Assembly (NCBI GenBank): GCA_018340805.1
Contig: JACMZG010001908.1
Span: 19,146,379 to 19,210,378, forward strand
DNA: 64,000 bases
Direction: 5' to 3'
From: Microvelia longipes
Taxonomy: Eukaryota; Arthropoda; Insecta; Hemiptera; Veliidae
Below, piece after piece: positions 1-12,624 of this stretch. Positions within the stretch are counted from its first letter, which is position 1, and each line of letters opens with the position of its first letter. Under the pieces are notes generated by a model. The model saw nothing but the letters and a program-made list of their open reading frames with translations. It was not told the DNA's origin and ran no database searches. Made by a program: the position numbers and the translations under genes.

Positions 1-772
1 CCAAAAACGACTTCTGCATACATTTTCTTTTCAGAGTAGAGCTATAAGTATACTTTTCCCCATATATTATTTTAATCCTAAAAGATAAACTATAATAAGC
101 TTATCCGCAAAAATAATTTCGGGCGATTGGCAAAAAACATATTACATATTGGAAGGGCAGGAGAAGGGGATTTCTCTCTTAGTCCCTTGTGGGTAATTAT
201 TTTTATATTTCCTGACTGATATTCCCCTACTTCGTTTCTTATGGTGATCGTATCTCCTGCTATCAATGTTGACGAGTGTTGGAAAAATCACAGTTCTCAA
301 TGCAGTTTGTTCCATGCTATATTGCAGTGTGTGTCTTGGACAGTTGCATTGTTTTACATATTCATGTATTGAATTTCCAAAGGCAAAATCAGCTTAAGGT
401 TAAGGTTAAGATTAAGGTCATGGAAGAGGTGGGAGGGGGGGGATTTTCTGAAAGGAGGTGACTTACTATTCAAGAATATATATGTACATACCGGGTGAAA
501 CAAATTATATCAAATTGTATCAAAATTAAATCCTTTAAAATGAGGAAAGAACATGTTCCTAAACTCTAGACTCTCGCGAATGGTCTTTAGCAAGTTCAAG
601 TTTATAATAATTATTTTAGTTTTTTTTTACCACTTTTGGTAACTCTACAAAGTTAAATTAAATTGTACCATAACAATGCTTATTTTGGAAACTGCATTAA
701 ATTTGATAACACTATCTCCCTTATCTGGTAATGTTTCATCAAGCTATAGTTTGACATAAATTATATATTTCG
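1..772. other. AT-rich non-coding sequence with an R-F repeat fragment
   Basis: No gene is visible. Around 365-500 the sequence carries the motif set of the R-F repeat: a 'ggtcatg' followed by a purine-rich stretch with an 8-G run and then 'caagaatatatat'. The same set recurs near 43.6 and 47.1 kb. The remainder is unremarkable AT-rich sequence. Confidence 0.45.
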
Positions 773-965
773 GGCGGCTGTAAAGTAGACACTTTACATC
801 CTCAAAAAGGAGGTGAAACGCGTTTTTACCGTCTGCGACAGTTTTGTTGTTTGTTAGAGTCTCCGACTCTAACAAACTACAAAACCGCTGGTAAAGTTCC
901 TCAAATGTCCACTAGGTGGGCGCTAGTAGTTCACAACAAGATTACGATGTAATCTTTGTTGTTCT
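773..965. repeat. Hairpin-rich short element
   Basis: About 190 bases contain three nested or adjacent inverted repeats. One is a 20-base arm at 841-860 that pairs with 866-885 around the 5-base loop ctccg, with one mismatch. A smaller stem (tgtaaagt/actttaca) lies near 780. A third (caacaagattac/gtaatctttgttg) lies near 935-960. The dense palindromes and higher GC than the flanks suggest a MITE-like insertion, but no clear terminal repeats or target duplications were found. Confidence 0.45.
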
Positions 966-2413
966 TCTTTTGTTTATCAAAAAAATAATCGAACGTTTTT
1001 GTTAACGAAGTTTTTTTATTTATTATTTATTAATAATTATCATTCTCAAATAATCATAGATAGTGATTTTTTTTAGTATAACAACGGCCGAAAAAATAGC
1101 ATATGCTACACGACTCGCTTCGTGTAAAAAGTCGCCACGGTAAAAAAAAGCCTTCTTTACTGTCTTGTAACATAGTGTACTATTTTCCTGTGTTGAGAAA
1201 AGTTCCGAGGCTCCCCGTTCCTAATTTATTTAACCTAATGATAGGTTGTATTTATGGCATTTTTGTCATTTGACGTATATAATGTTATGTAAACAATACA
1301 ATGTTTTTGATAAATAATTTCGGGAATTTGCTTAAATTGGTCAATATGCCTCTTACAAAATCACAAACTGATACACGACTACAAAAATGTGACCGCTTCG
1401 AGACGCCGCGTATCAAATGAGGCTATAGCGCCGGATTTTTAATAAAACATTTTTATTGTTTTCTTATTGTTACAAATATTTTCTTATTCTGTTAAAAACG
1501 ATTTAAATATCCGTCTAGAATATCTATTATACTTTTTCCTGTCTTCTATTTCAGTTAACATTGGCATTTCAGTAATTTTCAGGAAAAACAAATTATACCA
1601 GTGTCCAATTCTACCTGGTTCTTGAATAACCTTTGTAACAGAGGTATTATGATTTCACTAAGCTTTTATTTCATTAAAGTTTTTTCACGTTTTCCTTGAG
1701 CGAGATTAAAAGTTTCTCTTAGTTCTTTTGTTTTATTATTGTTTTCCAAATTTAATTAAAAATTAACTCTAAAGTTAATAGCAACCTGTGGCTTGAGATT
1801 TTATCCGGTTGTCAGAAGTTTCACATATTTTAAAGTTAAAAGTTAAAATATTTATCTTTGAACTTACTTTTAATGGTTTAATATCTTGAAAACATACTGT
1901 TTCATATAATACTCATATTTAATTTAAATTACGAAAATGTTATCATCTCATATATTTAAATAGTTAAACGAATTCTTACTTTTAACTATTTTGTTAGTTT
2001 ACGTTCTTATGAGATCTTTTTTTTGGGTTTGGACTTAAACAAATAGAAAGTAGGCAAGAATTATTTTCATTGTCTTCAAATATTAAGATTAACCTTAGCG
2101 ATTGTTTGGCAAAAATAGGTAATAAAGAAGGCAAACATGTCCACTTAGTTAAAACGCATCTAAAAGTTTTTTCTAACACTAACCATTCAACTCTTAAGAA
2201 TGGTTATTTTTGTTACAAGGAAATAATAGTCAAAATAAAAAGGACAAACTTTTATGAAGAATGAAAACAGCTAGCGCGAAGCTAAAATAGGGAATTACAA
2301 AACTCTTTGAGATAACAGGCTCTTAACTTGCAAACATATTCCTGGACATCCATGGCCTTGCTAATAACGAGGAGGTCAAATTAGACATGGTGCTAAATTT
2401 GATATATTTATTC
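966..2413. other. AT-rich non-coding sequence
   Basis: No gene or clear mobile element. Around 1195-1230 there is a short match to the end of the R1 repeat (ttccgaggctccccgttcct). The small open frames here have no recognisable domain and are typical of chance in AT-rich DNA. Confidence 0.5.
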
Positions 2414-2416
2414 TTA

Positions 2417-2937
2417 GGGTGCATTCGCGACGCTCGAGCGCTCAGAGCGTTCTGAACAAGAGGTGTATTCTAGTTACCATGATTGTGCTCAGAGGCGTAG
2501 CCAGGAGGAGGAGCCAAAAGAAGCGGGAAGCCAGGATAGTAGTGGTGGAACTGATCCTACTAATCGTGCTTTCGGCAGGTTCAGTTCGATCACTTCTCCC
2601 CACTCCTATTCAATTGAAACCTTCTTAGCGGGAAATACAAAATTTTATCTCACCTTCATATTCACATGTACTGTGCTGTGCTGTTTCTGTGTTGTGTTTC
2701 TGCTGTTTTGTGCTGTTTCTCTTTAATTTATACGTTTTACTTTTAATTAAATGATTGAATTTTTGAAAAAACGACAACAACAGTAACATAACCTAATAAC
2801 TGTACACACAAGCCTGAATAAAACGCGTTCGCGAGACCAAGTGTGGTCAGTACGATAGTGGGAGAATTTTTGACCCCACCATCCCCCTCCACCACTGAAC
2901 ACACTGACCCGAGCGCTCGAGCGTCGCGAATGCACCC
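2417..2937. mobile_element. MITE with 27-bp TIRs and TTA target duplication (PIF/Harbinger-like)
   Basis: The ends are perfect 27-bp inverted repeats, 2417-2443 and 2911-2937, starting gggtgcattcgcgacgctcg. They are flanked by the trinucleotide TTA on both sides (2414-2416 and 2938-2940). A three-base TTA duplication with termini starting GGG is the usual signature of PIF/Harbinger DNA transposons. The 521-bp interior encodes no transposase, so this is a non-autonomous element. GC-rich termini inside AT-rich DNA make the boundaries sharp. The superfamily is inferred from the termini only. Confidence 0.8.
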
Positions 2938-3414
2938 TTAGCTTTCCGTTTAAGAGAGGATGCGTTCAAAGATTAATATAGATAATTTTACAGTTTATAG
3001 AGAAATGATTCAATAACCCTTGGATTTAAGGTTAAACTTCAAGAGATGAATCCAGGAAGAGAGAATAAACAATAACAACAACCCCCTGATAAAAAGTGAA
3101 TTTTTTCGTTTTAGAAAAATGACTATCTTTGTAAAGCATTTATTTATTCAACAAATCCATAAGATACAAGTGATAGAAAGTAAAATAAAACAAACAACAG
3201 TGTTGATGCGCAATCTTATTTTGTCAGGCAGATTTATACTAAATCAAAGCCAGCAAGATTTCATTTGTCTGACAAGACAAAATGTTTTGAAGAAGAATAA
3301 CAAGAAATTGCCGGCCTTTCAACAATGAAAACATCCGTAGATTGCCTTACCAAAAGATGGGTGACACCAAGTAATGCTATGACGTTAAATTCTTGATTTT
3401 GATTCTTAGAATTA

Positions 3415-3815
3415 AAACATTGGGTACGGAATACCTAAGATCTTTCCTCATCACATCGGATTCGCTACGTTCATCCTCCCTACTTCGCTCGTCCTCAAAT
3501 TTTCGTCTCAACTTTTTCCGCGTATTATAATTTTTCAAAATTTTTGCTGTGTCATTATTGCGAATTAATGACGTCTTACAAACTATTTTCCGGAGAGCAC
3601 AACTACACCTATAGACTGATTTTCGTAGTATAACTTTCTAGCATGAATACACTAGGAGCGATGATAAAAGACATACACATACAGACAACGTTTGTGAAAA
3701 CCACTCAGAAGGCCTTAAAACACCTGAAACGGATAATTACGGTGACGCCCCGTTTCTAATTTTGTTCTGCAAACAATTTATTTTCTATATATCTACGGTA
3801 TAAATTAGGGAAAGT
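3415..3815 (-). repeat. R1 dispersed repeat copy, 5S-like module missing
   Basis: On the minus strand this copy shows the R1 end (a degenerate form of gaggtaccccgtacccg) at 3417-3440, then the 'gagcgaagtaggg' type tail. The R1 body follows, with the conserved phrases 'agaaagttatactacg' and 'cactcagaagg'. The 5S-like segment found in other copies is absent between tail and body, which suggests an internal deletion. Confidence 0.6.
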
Positions 3816-6640
3816 GAAAATTCATTTCGAATTTTGTCTTTTTATTTTACTCATCTCAATTTTTTTATAATAGTTATTTGTAATTTAATAAAATCCTACA
3901 TTTTCTAGCGGACCTGTGGTTGAGAACCACTGACCTGACCTGAAAAACCATATTAACCGCATTAATCACGACTAAAAGCCGCACCTTAGTTGACTAAAAG
4001 CCATTTTTACTATCAATATCTAAAACCGACAAAAATATTTACTGCAGTTTCTACTTAAGGTTTTGATACCATTTTTAGGGTTTTTTCCTGGCGCATCTGA
4101 AATGTCACGCACGATATAATTATGCTATGTACAAAACATAACTAAATTTGACATTGTTGGTTTACGATGATATAAGTAAACCAACAAGCTATGAGAAAGC
4201 TTCACAGTGCGATTACTTCTTGCCCAATCTCGACCCGAATTGGTTAATTAAAGCTATCCTAAGTAATAAATACGTATTAACTCATAAATCTTTAATACGT
4301 ATTAAATATATAATCATAAATCTGTTTTTCTTTGATTCATTAAAACTAATGGCATTTCCTATCTGTTCAGTTCGTGTTAGACCCCACCCTGGTTGGTTTG
4401 CATTCTAATTTTACTACGTCTAACGTAAAATCAATTTGAATAGTAAATAAATACAATCGTGCAACGCTACTATAATACTAAATTACAAAACAGCTTCTAT
4501 ATTTAGATAATAATAATTAAAATTAAATTATTACTGTAATCCAATTTACTATTTCACTAATTACTAAAGCTACTGGAGCAAGGTAAAGCTTACTAATTGG
4601 TTTTAATCTTCTATTGGTAGAACTGTTGTTTTTTAAAATTTTAATTAATTCGGAATAAACTGGGATTTGGTAGATAGATATAGTCGATTTATTATTTTTA
4701 TAATAATTTTACTACCATCCAAATAAAATTGTTTGTGAGTTAATAATTTTTTAAAATATTTAAATTTTTATCTTTATTTGATTAATGGAATATAGGTTTT
4801 GGTGCAGGTATTAAATGTGTAAGACTAAAAAATCTCTCCACGTATATGACAATGTAAAGGATACTTGATTTATTTCCATTGATTTTTGAGTGCAAGATGC
4901 TTGAACTTTTGAGATTGTAATTTGTAAATTTTTGCTAGCTCAAATTTTCTTAAATTTATAATTTAGGGGTAGTAAAATAAATAATGAGAATATGAAAATA
5001 ATTCTCTCTACTGATAAATATTATTAAGTTATAATTATAATTCAAACAGATGTAAAAATGGCTTTCAATCAGCCTAAGGTAATTATTAATGCGGTTAATA
5101 TTTTTAAAGTTTGTTTCTAAATTATTTCGCAAGTCTAATCATTTATGTTTTTCTGAACCAGATTGAGGTACGAAAAACATAATCTTCTTAATATAAAATA
5201 TGTATTATAATGGTCTGCAAGATCACTTTACATAGCGACTTTAAGTATTATAGCGATTCATAATATCAGAAAGTCGATATACCCCTCCCCCCCTCCTCAA
5301 CTTCCTTCATCCGAACAACCTCATAAGTATAACTTTTAAACACAAGATTAGTTTAAGATATGTTTGTATAGACTACTTTCAATAGTTAGACAGAATTCCA
5401 AAAGAAATAACTCTAGTAACTGGTTAAAATGTCCATTTAATGGTCTAACGGCCATTAAATTTAAATTAGGTTATAGTTAATCCTAGTATATTGTGTGCTT
5501 TGCACATTGACCTAAAGCTCTAGACTATCTGACCTACAAATATTTTTCAAACTATTAAATGAAAATAATGTAACCATCTTAATTGTAAGCTTAGTCGTGT
5601 TTAATCGTCTTACATAATATTCTTTTTATAAACTTTTTTAATTTTTTAATAAATTTTACAAAAATAAAAATCATTTCTGAGATTTATATCATAGATAATT
5701 ATAAAATTTTCATCTTCTTTATTTCGAAAAGGTTACAATTTCTATTATTCTCTCGTAAAGGATTGTACAGATTATTATTTTCAAAAGACAAGGTCAAATT
5801 TGTATTGTTCTAAAGAAGCTGTAACAGTTGTTAGTTTTTGAAAAGAATATTTTAATAGTAAAATATAAGTTGGTTCTTAAAGGGAAAGATGACTTTATTA
5901 AAACAATTTATCATTTTAGATGTACAAGTCTGAGAAAAATAACATTTCTTTCTATGTCGCTTAAAAACTTATTTAATTTTAATGTTTAAATTATGCTTTT
6001 CCATGCTTTTTTTCTTAAATGAATTGTTTTTTTTATTAAACGATTTAATAACAAAGAGTTTATGATAGCTTTTCTAGAATATTTTAAGCTTTAACTTTAG
6101 ATCATTAGTGTTATTTTTTATATAAGACTAGTAGATCGTTGAGTTAACTTATGTTAATAATTAATAAGTAGCGAAATATCTTGTTAAATTTATGAAAAGT
6201 ATTTACTTATTTTGTAGCTTTTAAAGTAGTTAGATAATTATTATTTATATAAAATTTTCTTTTGCTTTAATTATTAGTGACATATTTTTGAATTACAATA
6301 AATAATAGGTTTACTTTAATTTGTAGCTAAATTCCGTTTTCACTTAAAAAAAATTCTTTTAAGTCATTTATACATCTTAAGTTTTCAATAGCAGATGACA
6401 TGTGTAATAATTATTGGGGCATATGGAAAATAAGCGGCTTTCTAAACGGGTTACGTTTAGATGGAAAAAAATAATAACTTATATCATATATTCATACTCA
6501 TCATCATTATGTTGTAGTTATGTTCTGTTATGTTAACACAAACATTTATGGTCTGTTTAAGGATGTTAACATACCTAGTTTGTCTAAAGATTTTTAACTT
6601 GTTGGGATACGTGTCAGCTGTTTCATGGTGCTTGCAAATT
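3816..6640. other. AT-rich non-coding sequence
   Basis: About 2.8 kb of AT-rich sequence with long runs of A and T. I see no gene, RNA gene or repeat boundary. A C-rich tract lies near 5280-5300. The open frames are short and lack domains. Confidence 0.5.
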
Positions 6641-6649
6641 GAAGTTTAA

Positions 6650-6945
6650 AGATAAGTTTATTGATTGCATCTTAATCTTACAGACATCAGGGTTAAAACC
6701 TGTTGACATTATGCGCTTCAGCAAAGAATAAATCAAACCCAACTTTGGTAGTTAAGTACTTGATGGACAAACGAAAAACCAAGGAAACATTTCAAGTTTT
6801 TTTTAAAAAAAAGTTTATAGATTCCATCCTAATATTACAAACGTCAGGATAAAAACCTTTACAACCTGTTGACATCATGTGCTTTAGCTAAGAATAAATC
6901 AAATACAACTTTAGTAGTTGAGTATTAGGTGGGCAAAAGCAAAAT
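6650..6945. repeat. Degenerate tandem duplication, ~155-bp period
   Basis: Two adjacent units, about 6650-6790 and 6810-6945, share a series of ordered phrases: 'aagtttat.gattgcatc', 'acctgttgacat', 'aagaataaatcaaa' and 'caactttggtagtt'. The units have diverged by substitutions and small indels, so the duplication is not recent. No coding potential is seen. Confidence 0.65.
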
Positions 6946-7847
6946 CTAAAAAAGAATTGCATGTTTTGTCTTAAAAACTTGTGCAGTCTTCTGAGAAAAC
7001 TTAAATAAAAAATGTTCCCATGTAAAAGAAGAAAATAGTAATAAAAAAATAAATAAACTAGAACGAATGTAATACATATTTCCTTGAGATACGTTTACTC
7101 GCCGGTAACTTTTAAACCTAATATTAATACTTGTATTATGTAGGAATATATATAAACGTGTTAAAAACCTAGACAACTGCTATGCGATTCATTCAAAGGA
7201 TTTATTGGTGGTTATTTTAACTACCTAAAAAGGAAAATGTTTTTCTTTAGTTTCCCAAAACTTTTCCTGAAAGTTTTACTCGGCTGATTGGCTCCGATCC
7301 CAGTTTGATAATTGTCTTGAATTCGCTGCTTAGTTTTTATCTCACAAAAGGAATCTAATACTTACAAAACTCTTTGAAATAACACACACATGTATGAGTT
7401 TTTGAAACACGCACTTACTTTATCTTGTGTGAAAATGCACCTTTTAACACTTATTGGAGAGCTTTCAAGAAACTTTTTTAAAGTACTTTGAACATTTCCT
7501 CAAAAGAAATTTTTCTGGTAAATCGACTAAAAATCTTTTCTCTTAAGATTGTTACTTATGAATTCTGGAGTATAATATCTTCCGGCTGGGGCTGTATAAT
7601 AAAAACTTTTATTTTTCCGGGATTTCAACTTTTCTTTTATGAGTAGGAAACATTTTGAATTTCTAAACTGAGTTGGTTTTGCTTTATAGTCTAATGCAAG
7701 AACGTCTAATAACCCTTGGTTTGATGTTTTAAATTAACCATTTGATTAATTCATGACTATTAATGCTTCCTTAATGCTTTTCTCCATCTAAAAAACTTTC
7801 TAAATATTCTGACACAATTTCTTTTAGCTTTCATAATTTTAAATAAA
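6946..7847. other. AT-rich non-coding sequence
   Basis: No recognisable gene or repeat. It separates the tandem duplication from an R1 copy on the minus strand. Confidence 0.45.
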
Positions 7848-8490
7848 ACCAGTTACTGACCACACTCGATGCTGCTTAACTTTTATGATCCAAAAAATAT
7901 CATAAATGTACTTGTCGTATTAAAACGAAACTTGGTGTAGTTAAATATGACGTAAAAGTCATTTTTCACCAAATTTATACTTAATTAGATTATTTTTTGA
8001 TATTTTAAAATTTTGCAAAAAACGTACACAAGTGATTAAATAAAAAATAAAAACTATTGCTGATAATGAGATGAAACTTAGCACATCTATTGGACTTGTA
8101 TATGACGACATGCGATCCAAATCTCAAATCGACCAAACATTTTTCTGCGTTGCATGAATTTTCAAAACGTTTCCTAAGTCAGTATGCGTGTTAATGGTGT
8201 CATTTACCGGATAGCACAACGACACCTAAAGATTGATTTGTACCAAGTGTCAATTCTCCAGCATGAATACGCTTGCAGCTTCATTGATAATAGACATATA
8301 CATAGACTGACAAATGCCAGTCTATGTATATAGCGTATAATGTCCTAAGTGGTTTGTAAAAATCACTTAGGAAGCCTTAAAAATGCCTAAAACGGATGAT
8401 TCAGGTGACATCCCGATTTTGGATTTTTTGGCAAACAAAATACTTTTGCTATATTTAAACCTACAGTATAAAAAGACGAAGTAAAAGCGA
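7848..8490 (-). repeat. R1 dispersed repeat copy with truncated 5S-like module
   Basis: On the minus strand this R1 copy has a short 5S-like segment at about 7850-7891, reading 'ggatcataaaagttaagcag' and then a degenerate remainder. The R1 body follows up to about 8490, with conserved phrases for 'gctggagaattgaca' and 'cacttaggacatt'. A local hairpin at 8296-8331 has 14-base arms and an 8-base loop. Confidence 0.65.
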
Positions 8491-9654
8491 CAGTAAAGTA
8501 GCTGTTGGTAAGAAATTCTCTTCGCGCTAACTAAAAGTTTTTTTAACAGATTTTTTTAACGATTAGTCGCGTCACGTGGTCATATACCCGGCTCGAAGCC
8601 AAGTCCTGACAAATAGTTTCTGCTATATATTCAAGTTGGGCTGATCTGCTAGATCTGTCCTACTTGAACAGATATACTTTTAAAACAAGTAATTTTCTTC
8701 GACCCCTTGTTATTTTACTTCTATAACATTATTAAATGGCTTGAAAATTGTTAAATGAAGTTGATATTTGCTGAGGATAAACCCCAGCTTTATCAAAAAC
8801 AAGTCCAAAGTTACAAACAATCTACTGCGGGTATATCCTGACGACGAGTGATGCAAGTATTACAAAACAAAAAAGAGAAAAATCAGTTAAAAAAAAATTG
8901 ATCAGAAGCCGAGCAAGAAAAATTTTCGAGATATCCATACACCATTATATTTTCTTTTTATTTAATAAAAAATATAGACTCCTGGAATCTTGATAACTTC
9001 CGCAAGAGTGCGATTACTGAGTATGTTTCTATAACAAGTCTTACCAAGTCACTACACCTGTATTACCTCTATTACCTGTAATTGTTGTATTACTCAATAA
9101 AAAAGGTCAAAAAATGTAATAAAGATTTATTATTTAACATTAATTAAATTCATTGTACTTATATAAATTCCTATGATCTTATTTCATTTCAATCTTTTAT
9201 CTCTTTTGTGATTCTTTTTATTTTTTGTGCCATTGTTATCTTTAGATTTTATATTATTTAATCTTTATCTTTTTTTGTTTGTTAAAATAATTTTAAATAA
9301 GTTCATTGAACTTTTTACTTATCTTACATTACTTACTGGTATTCTAAGATAATACCTAAAGTTCAAATTTTGAGTTTTTCAAAATTCTCTTATAAGGCCT
9401 CTTTATAATTTTATATTGTAATATTTTGCTCTCATTCCAACCCCATAACCACAGTTTAATCCTGATTAATATTTTATATTATTAAATACCTCTTTAATTT
9501 ATTTCAAACTTACTTTAATATCCAGGGCACTGGCCGGATTATTTGAAGGTGGTTTTAAAAACGAAACACTTAAGCAAAATTGTTTTAAAGCACGTATAAT
9601 TTTAATAGAATTATAATCTAAGCTTATGTGTTTCTGATTCATTTTAGTTTTTTT
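8491..9654. other. AT-rich non-coding sequence
   Basis: No gene is visible. The sequence is mostly AT-rich with frequent poly(T). I found no tandem repeats or clear element ends. Confidence 0.45.
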
Positions 9655-10800
9655 TTATTTTATGGGCGGCTGTTAAATCCCTCATGCACAAACTAAATAA
9701 TTAAGATACATACAGTTTGTTCTATAACGTGGGTATAAAGGAAAAGCATTGTATTCGCGAAAAAATCTGAAAACGGGATGTCACCTGAATTATACGTTTG
9801 AAGTGTTTTTAAAACCTTCTAAGTCGTTTTCATAAAGTTATCTGTCTGTGTGTGTGTCTGTTATCATCGTATCTCCAAGTGTAATTATGCTCGAGAGTTG
9901 AAACTTGCTACGAAAGTCAGTCTTTAGATCAACCTAGAAAATTATTTTTATTCGTGGCGTCATTAATCGAAAATAATAACTCAGCAAAAATTTAAAAATT
10001 CAATTACCGTGGAAAAACGTTTCAATCAATTTAAACTGCAACATGCATGTTGAAACGCTACGTTTCATCTTATTATCAGTATTAGTTCAATTTTTTCTCA
10101 ATGTTGTCTGTCTGTATATGTGTTTGTATTGTTGCTAGTATGTGTCTGTTATTTTTGTTGGTTTCTCTGTATTTATGCTAGAGTTGAATCTGTGTACAAA
10201 AATCAAGCTAGTTGTGCTTATGGAAAATATTTGTTTTATGATGTCATTAATTCACTATAGTGTCTCATGATTCACTATTAAATCATTCTAACTGACTCGG
10301 ATCTGTAAACGTTTTGCGATCACGTTAAGACTTGACACGCGATCATGTAGCCATATTTAAGACTAACATATGTGCCAAGTTTCATCCCATTATCAGCATT
10401 AGTTCAATTGTTATCAAATGACTTGTGTAAGTTTTTTTTTAAAATTCAAAAAAATCGGAAAATAATCTCATTGAATTGAAATTTATTACTAATGTATACT
10501 TTTACTTAATAAATTAGTACACCATGTTTTTATCAATACGATAAGTATATCCATGTTTTTTGTTGGATCATAAAAGTTAAGCAGCATTGAGCGTGATCAT
10601 TGGATGGGCGACCGTAGGGAACGAAACGGATTTATATACTATCTGAGGACGAGCAAAGCTAATCCGAAGAGGTGTTACAGTGTGCATTTATGAATTTGTG
10701 TATTCTGAGAACGAGCGAAGCTAGTCTAGAGTTAAGCGGATGAGGGCAGTGAATCCGATGTTTTGAGGAAATTTTCCGAGGTATCCCGTACCCAATTTTT
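9655..10800 (+). repeat. R1 repeat, nested or duplicated copy with 5S-like module
   Basis: Two R1 bodies follow each other (about 9725-10020 and 10075-10560), which indicates duplication or nested insertion. The second leads into a 5S-like segment at 10564-10625. After that comes the R1 tail with the 'acgagcgaagctag' motifs, and the repeat closes near 10779-10800 with gaggtatcccgtacccaa. This is one of the most complete R1 examples in the window. Confidence 0.7.
10564..10625 (+). repeat. 5S-rRNA-like segment inside R1
   Basis: The segment reads ggatcataaaagttaagcag, then a divergent middle, then ggatgggcgaccgt and a short 'gggaa'. These phrases occur in the same order and at similar spacing in the 3' half of animal 5S rRNA, covering the internal pol III control region (A box around agttaagc, C box around gatgggngaccgc). 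The 5' third of 5S rRNA is not recognisable, so this is a derived fragment and not a 5S gene. Confidence 0.65.
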
Positions 10801-11890
10801 ACTAAATTTGTTAAATTTACTTTCCGCTGTAAAAAACTAATCGTTACATAGCGTACTAGTTTATTATTTATAAAACATTTTAACAGTATTATTTAAATAA
10901 TAATTCATACATCAATATGTTCCATAGTGATAATAGAAATATCCAACTAACATATATATAGTAGTTACTTTAAAAAAATACGATATTAAATACATTTTTT
11001 TAAGTTAGCGTGTGGTTTGATATGAAGCCAGCCTGCTTTTCATTATAATATCTAGTATTATTTATATTTTTCCACAATATAACTCAGTGAAAAAATAGTT
11101 TTTCTCCTATATAATAATAAGGTATGAAATAATGGATAAAATTGTGAACGAGTCTGAGAAGTGCTATGTGGCATGTTTACCTCCTGTATTTTAGCAGTGC
11201 TGTTCCTTCACAATATTTAAATTAAATTCAGCTACGTATGTTACCTGTTAATTTCAAACAATGTATGGGTAAAAGCATTCTGTATTTATTACCAAACAAT
11301 AAATTAAATACCTCTATAACAAATATTTTTAAACCTAAGTACATAAAAATGTAAAAATAAACAGTTAATAATGTTTAATTTAACCTGGACAATCAACATA
11401 CCGTATTTTTTTATCCACCCATTATTTTTTTAAGCTTTTAATCTAAATTTATTTTGCTTAGAATAAAATGACTCGTTAAAATTAAGATAAAACTAATAAT
11501 TTTATTTTATAATTAATATATTAATTGTTTATGTGTTAAATTGTTAATCCTTTAAAAGAATTTAAGATTTTTTATAACTCTTGCTTATTATTTTATTATT
11601 TTTTTTACTTTACATTAATCTACTTCTTAGTATTTATTGTTTCATTTAAAAAAAGCTATTGCAAATGATTAATAAATTACGCAGATATATAACAAGTTAT
11701 ATATTCTTTATAATTTTTTTTTAATTATGTATAAAAAACATTAATTTTATGCATTAAACATTTTTATAATGATAATTTTAAAGTTTCATTCCCTTCTAAA
11801 ATACTTTATAAAGCAGAAATGTCTTAATGACAAACATAGTATTTATTTGCATAATTATCTATGACATTCTGTTCTTGTTATGTTATAGCT
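10801..11890. other. AT-rich non-coding sequence
   Basis: About 1.1 kb of very AT-rich DNA with long A/T runs. No gene, RNA or repeat boundary could be supported. Confidence 0.45.
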
Positions 11891-12164
11891 GCGACACACT
11901 GCTAAAATAAGTTGAAAATAATTCACTTGTTAGATCCAGTCAATTTAAGAAGTAAAAATATCATTTTCTGCTCCCTTTAACCTTATAGTAAGGTTTAAGG
12001 TGCACACATGGCTAAAATCAGTTGACAGCGTGGGAAAATAGTGTTGAGGAATCAATAAGGTTGATCTGATTTGAAATTGAGGGCGTGGTCTAACGTCCAG
12101 GAATAACCTTATTGGTTTCCTCGCACTTTTTCCCACACTGCCAAATGATTTTAGCCGTGTGTCG
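11891..12164. mobile_element. MITE-like foldback element with imperfect inverted ends
   Basis: The left end 'gcgacacactgctaaaat' is the imperfect reverse complement of the right end at 12147-12164. A better-matched inverted pair lies inside: about 12002-12065 against about 12105-12165, both containing 'cggctaaaatca.tt' and 'gtgggaaaa' and then 'caataaggtt'. No target duplication is evident and no transposase is encoded. It is probably a non-autonomous DNA transposon, with the superfamily not resolved. Confidence 0.6.
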
Positions 12165-12418
12165 TACTATATTGGGTTATCTTATGTTGTATTTTCATTC
12201 CAATCTGAGAAATGTTCAAATGTTCTACGAAAGAAACATCTAAATACTCGTGTATACTTATTATTTATTTATTAGCTTAAACATAATGTTTTTTCAAAGA
12301 AGTCTCGTCTTGCATATTGGCGCTAATATTTAACACATTTTTAAAATAAAAATAAAGAAAAGTATTAATATAACTGTATATTCTTATAATAACTGCGTAG
12401 GCTTCCGCGGTTATTTTT

Positions 12419-12624
12419 CATGAAGATTTAGGTCTTCCGGTGGTGACCGCGTCAATGTAGATGAAGAATCGACGTTTCGCTTCCACTGTGGGAGGCATCT
12501 TCAGGGATGTAGGGACATCATGGATAGAAAAACACAAGTGGAAGTGTGCCTCCCACAGTGGAAGCGAAACGTCGGATTCTTTCATCTACATTGACGCGTC
12601 ACCCCGGAAGACCTAAATCTTCAT
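12419..12624. repeat. Inverted repeat with ~78-bp arms carrying a hammerhead-like core
   Basis: Arm 12419-12497 and arm 12548-12624 are reverse complements with about five single-base indels or mismatches, around a ~50-base spacer. Each arm starts with catgaagatttaggtcttcc. The left arm plus spacer holds a hammerhead-like sequence on the minus strand (see the separate entry). Two facing copies of one repeat end would produce this structure, as is common for Penelope-type terminal repeats. No coding sequence is present. Confidence 0.7.
12467..12508 (-). ncRNA. Fossil hammerhead ribozyme motif
   Basis: The minus strand reads stem I 'aucc', core cugaaga, one extra U, helix II gccucc/ggaagc (one mismatch) with a short loop, then gaa, a loopless palindromic stem III (acgu) and C17. 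The 3' strand of stem I should be 'ggau' and is intact in the facing arm near 12571-12580. In this copy it has lost one G. The core CUGANGA...GAA and U16.1-C17 are all present. It is likely inactive because of the stem I deletion. The extra U before helix II is shared with the other motifs in this window. Confidence 0.55.

Noticed and set aside
2419..2935. Open frames inside the MITE as a transposase
   Set aside because: They are short, start in the terminal repeats and have no DDE motif or DNA-binding domain.
10564..10625. A true 5S rRNA gene
   Set aside because: The 5' third of 5S rRNA is missing, the middle is diverged, and the segment recurs only inside the R1 repeat.
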